DNA from: CAZIPZ01 sp964541075
Lineage (GTDB): Bacteria; Acidobacteriota; Terriglobia; 20CM-2-55-15
Direction of reading: 5' to 3'
Length of the DNA: 6,595 nt
Assembly: GCA_964541075.1 (NCBI GenBank)
Contig: CAZIPZ010000209.1
Coordinates: 1 to 6,595 of the forward strand
The notes under the pieces were generated by a model that was not told the DNA's origin, made no database searches, and was given only the letters and a program-made list of their open reading frames with translations. Each line of letters starts with the position of its first letter. Within the stretch, counting starts at the first letter, position 1. A program made the position numbers and the translations under genes. This document shows, piece after piece, positions 4,315-6,595 of this stretch.

Positions 4315-6595
4315 TTAGAAGTACAGCTTCAGCCCGAACTGGATAATCCGAGCATTGCCGGCCGAAAGAATTCGTCCGAACGTGCCAGCTTCGCGCCGGA
4401 TATCCGGTGGACCGAAGATTGGGTGATTGAACGCATTGAAGAGCTCCGTTCGGAATTGGAAATGGCGGTTCTCATCGACATTGATGCTTTTCGCGATCGA
4501 GAAGTCGAAACTCGCCAGACCCGGACCGCGCATCGTGCCCACGCCGGCGTTGCCGAAAGATTGAGGAGCAGGACCCGGCACAACAAAGGCATCAGTGTTA
4601 AACCAACGTTCAACCGTCCGTTGCGATCTGGGCAACTCGGGATCTCCGACAAGGTCCGGGCGAGATATGCGATCGCTGCCAAGATTGACGACGGTAGCCC
4701 CACTCAGGGTCGCGGTCAGCGGCAAGCCGCCTTGGAGAACGTGGATACCCGAAACCTGCCAAGCTCCAAGAAGCAGATTTGCGGCGCGACCCCAGGATTG
4801 GCCCCAATGCCGGTTGCGACCCCAGGGCAGTTCATAGATATAGCTGACTACCAGTCTATGTGTGATGTCGAATTCTGCGGGACCGCGCTCGGCTTTGAGA
4901 TTTCGTGGATTCTGAGGCACGGCGAAAACGCCGATGTCGATCCCTGGTCCTCCCACGCTGGTCGATAGATGATCTGCTCCTTCGCTGAGCGCCTTTCCCC
5001 ATGTGTAGCTGGCAAGAGCGGACAATCCGGAAAAGAACCTTTTCTCCATGCCAAGCTGCAGTGAGTGGTAATTAGAGAGGACTCGGTTCTCCATCCACTG
5101 AATGTCGCCAAATCCAAGGTATGGACGTGGACCCGCCGAGTGACTGCCGCTCGGATTCACGATAACCGTCGTCGAATTGATATTACGCAGGCCTGGCAGT
5201 TTAGTCCCCTTGTTCCCCACATAGGCGACGTCGAGTAAAAGATTCGGCGTCAGTTCGCGCTGAATGCCAAGGTTGAACTGCTGAACATAGGGACTCCGCT
5301 GGTTCGGGTCTTGCGCGCGTCGATACACGAACGGTGAGAGCCGATTCGGATCTAATAATCCTTGCGGATAGCCATCGGCCAGCCGAAAAGGCGCGGCAGA
5401 AGCGACGGCGGTAGGACCGAACACATTCGCGAAGATCAAGTTATCCACAAGGAATGGCGGATTGAATCCAAGCATACCCTCGCGGCCCTGCCGGACGGTG
5501 TGGCTATAGAAGACACCATATGCCCCACGAATCACCCATCGTGCCCTGGGTGAATAAGAGAAGCCAATCCGAGGGGCCCAGTTATTTCGATCGGGATGGA
5601 TCAGCGAGCGCTCGAAGACGCTGCCGTCTCTGGCGAACTGCACCGAACCGGTCACGGGATCAAAGTTCGCAAGCCGGTTGTTCTTTTCGATCGGAGGGGT
5701 CGAATACTCGTAGCGCAAACCGAGATTGAACGTGAGCGCCGACGAAACCTTGTAATCATCCTGAAGGAAACCGAAATACATCCGCTGGCCCTGGTCGATC
5801 ACTGAATAAGATGTGAGAGCAAGCACCGATGGCAGACCCAGGAGCAGATCGCCTACGGACCTTCCAGTGAAAAGATTAGCAAAGTTCATTGCGCCGATCG
5901 GCGCGGTGAGATCATTGATCCTGGTTTGCACCTTCAGAAACTCGAATCCGAACTTCAGGAAATGTCTTCCTTCATGTAATGAAAAGGTCGATCTTGGGTT
6001 CCACGTCCGAGGCGTTTGGAACTGCGGTGTCGATGTGTGCCGGCCGATCGCGTCGTAGCCTTGAAGACCAATTTTCGGAAGACCGCCGATGAGATCCGGA
6101 TTGTTGGGTACGCTTTTCAGGCCGATCAGGGCGGTTCCGTCAATTCCGGCGTTTGGCGGATCGGTAAAGTAGTCTCCGCGCGTCCAGCCGAAGCGGAAAT
6201 CGCCAACAAAAGAGGTCGACAAGACATGCGTCAATCCAACGGCGATCCCCTGCGATCGATTATCGTTCGCACCGAATGCATCGCTGTATGAGCCTTCTGC
6301 CAGCCCTGGAAGTGGAGCAGGCCGAAAGACGTTGGAATCGACGAAGCTGTACCGGCCAAACACTCGCGTGTTATTGGATATTTCGTGATCGACGCGGACG
6401 TGGAACTGGTCCGCCCGCGTGCGTGTGATTGGCGTGGATGCATAGATGTTCGTTCCGGGAACATTCGGGTCGGGAATCAGCTCGACGATCTTAGCCGCAA
6501 CGGGATCCCAGCGATCTCGTGGAATCACCCATTGGCCCGTCGCGTTACGACTGAATTCGGGCTTCCCTGCAACAAACGGATCGAATACCGGCGAG
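4315..6595 (-). CDS. TonB-dependent receptor, Oar-like, C-terminal part (5' end outside window)
   Basis: This is the beta-barrel part of a large outer-membrane receptor of the kind that takes up large ligands using TonB energy; the ligand cannot be told from sequence. The frame stays open through position 6595, so the GTG at 6528 is not the real start: the 22 upstream codons encode matching sequence (including PVFDPF) that runs into the IPRDRWDPVAAKI and LIPDPN segment typical of this family. About 759 residues are visible. Family-style segments follow in order: WAPRIGFSYSP and GAYGVFYS, LLLDVAYVGNKGTKL, YHSLQLGMEKRF then SYTWGKALSEG, LLGAWQVSGIHVLQGGLPLT, and ELFNAFNHPIFGPP. The chain ends in IQFGLKLYF, with a terminal Phe as expected for outer-membrane barrels inserted by the BAM machinery. 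The signal peptide, the carboxypeptidase-like regulatory domain and the plug would lie beyond the right edge. The reading frame is intact. It is the first visible gene of the co-oriented cluster, 21 bases from the next start. Family assignment is firm; acidobacterial origin is inferred. Confidence 0.93.
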   Translation of the reverse strand, partial: SPVFDPFVAGKPEFSRNATGQWVIPRDRWDPVAAKIVELIPDPNVPGTNIYASTPITRTRADQFHVRVDHEISNNTRVFGRYSFVDSNVFRPAPLPGLAEGSYSDAFGANDNRSQGIAVGLTHVLSTSFVGDFRFGWTRGDYFTDPPNAGIDGTALIGLKSVPNNPDLIGGLPKIGLQGYDAIGRHTSTPQFQTPRTWNPRSTFSLHEGRHFLKFGFEFLKVQTRINDLTAPIGAMNFANLFTGRSVGDLLLGLPSVLALTSYSVIDQGQRMYFGFLQDDYKVSSALTFNLGLRYEYSTPPIEKNNRLANFDPVTGSVQFARDGSVFERSLIHPDRNNWAPRIGFSYSPRARWVIRGAYGVFYSHTVRQGREGMLGFNPPFLVDNLIFANVFGPTAVASAAPFRLADGYPQGLLDPNRLSPFVYRRAQDPNQRSPYVQQFNLGIQRELTPNLLLDVAYVGNKGTKLPGLRNINSTTVIVNPSGSHSAGPRPYLGFGDIQWMENRVLSNYHSLQLGMEKRFFSGLSALASYTWGKALSEGADHLSTSVGGPGIDIGVFAVPQNPRNLKAERGPAEFDITHRLVVSYIYELPWGRNRHWGQSWGRAANLLLGAWQVSGIHVLQGGLPLTATLSGATVVNLGSDRISRPDLVGDPELPRSQRTVERWFNTDAFVVPGPAPQSFGNAGVGTMRGPGLASFDFSIAKSINVDENRHFQFRTELFNAFNHPIFGPPDIRREAGTFGRILSAGNARIIQFGLKLYF

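Noticed and set aside
4276..4968. 230-codon plus-strand frame opposite the receptor gene
   Set aside because: It lies antisense to the conserved C-terminal barrel, and its translation shows no family features.
5891..5904. Perfect 14-base palindrome centred on CGATCG
   Set aside because: It sits in the middle of the receptor coding sequence with no spacing or context suggesting an operator; it is explained by the general abundance of CGATCG.

Overview
The window most resembles a chromosomal segment of an acidobacterium (Acidobacteriota). The main reason is the large outer-membrane receptor at the right end. Its beta-barrel signatures and its C-terminus ending in IQFGLKLYF are typical of the Oar-like TonB-dependent receptors that are greatly expanded in that phylum. 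This placement is an inference from protein style. No rRNA or other phylogenetic marker is present.

All genes I can support lie on the minus strand, so the locus reads from right to left. From 6595 to 4315 is the C-terminal ~759 residues of the receptor, whose start lies beyond the window edge. Next come a ~72-residue protein of unknown function (4075-4293), a nucleoside phosphorylase-superfamily enzyme (3318-4064) and an 884-residue TPR-CHAT protein, i.e. a caspase-like peptidase fold (638-3292). Last is an 86-residue protein of unknown function with a very strong ribosome binding site (211-471). The first four genes are separated by only 21, 10 and 25 bases, so they are probably co-transcribed. 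A 166-base gap precedes the last gene. The final ~210 bases hold no convincing gene, only a short open stretch that may be a gene remnant.

The part most worth attention is the cluster of a phosphorylase, a TPR-CHAT protein and two orphan small proteins. CHAT and phosphorylase-fold domains both occur in bacterial signalling and conflict systems, and CHAT peptidases can have dedicated substrates encoded next door. However, the CHAT protein here begins with a positively charged stretch followed by a hydrophobic segment, which suggests it is anchored in the inner membrane with its TPR and CHAT parts outside the cytoplasm. The phosphorylase has no signal sequence and should be cytoplasmic. A simple model in which the two touch is therefore doubtful. 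I regard this as an uncharacterised locus with testable hypotheses, not as a demonstrated new system.
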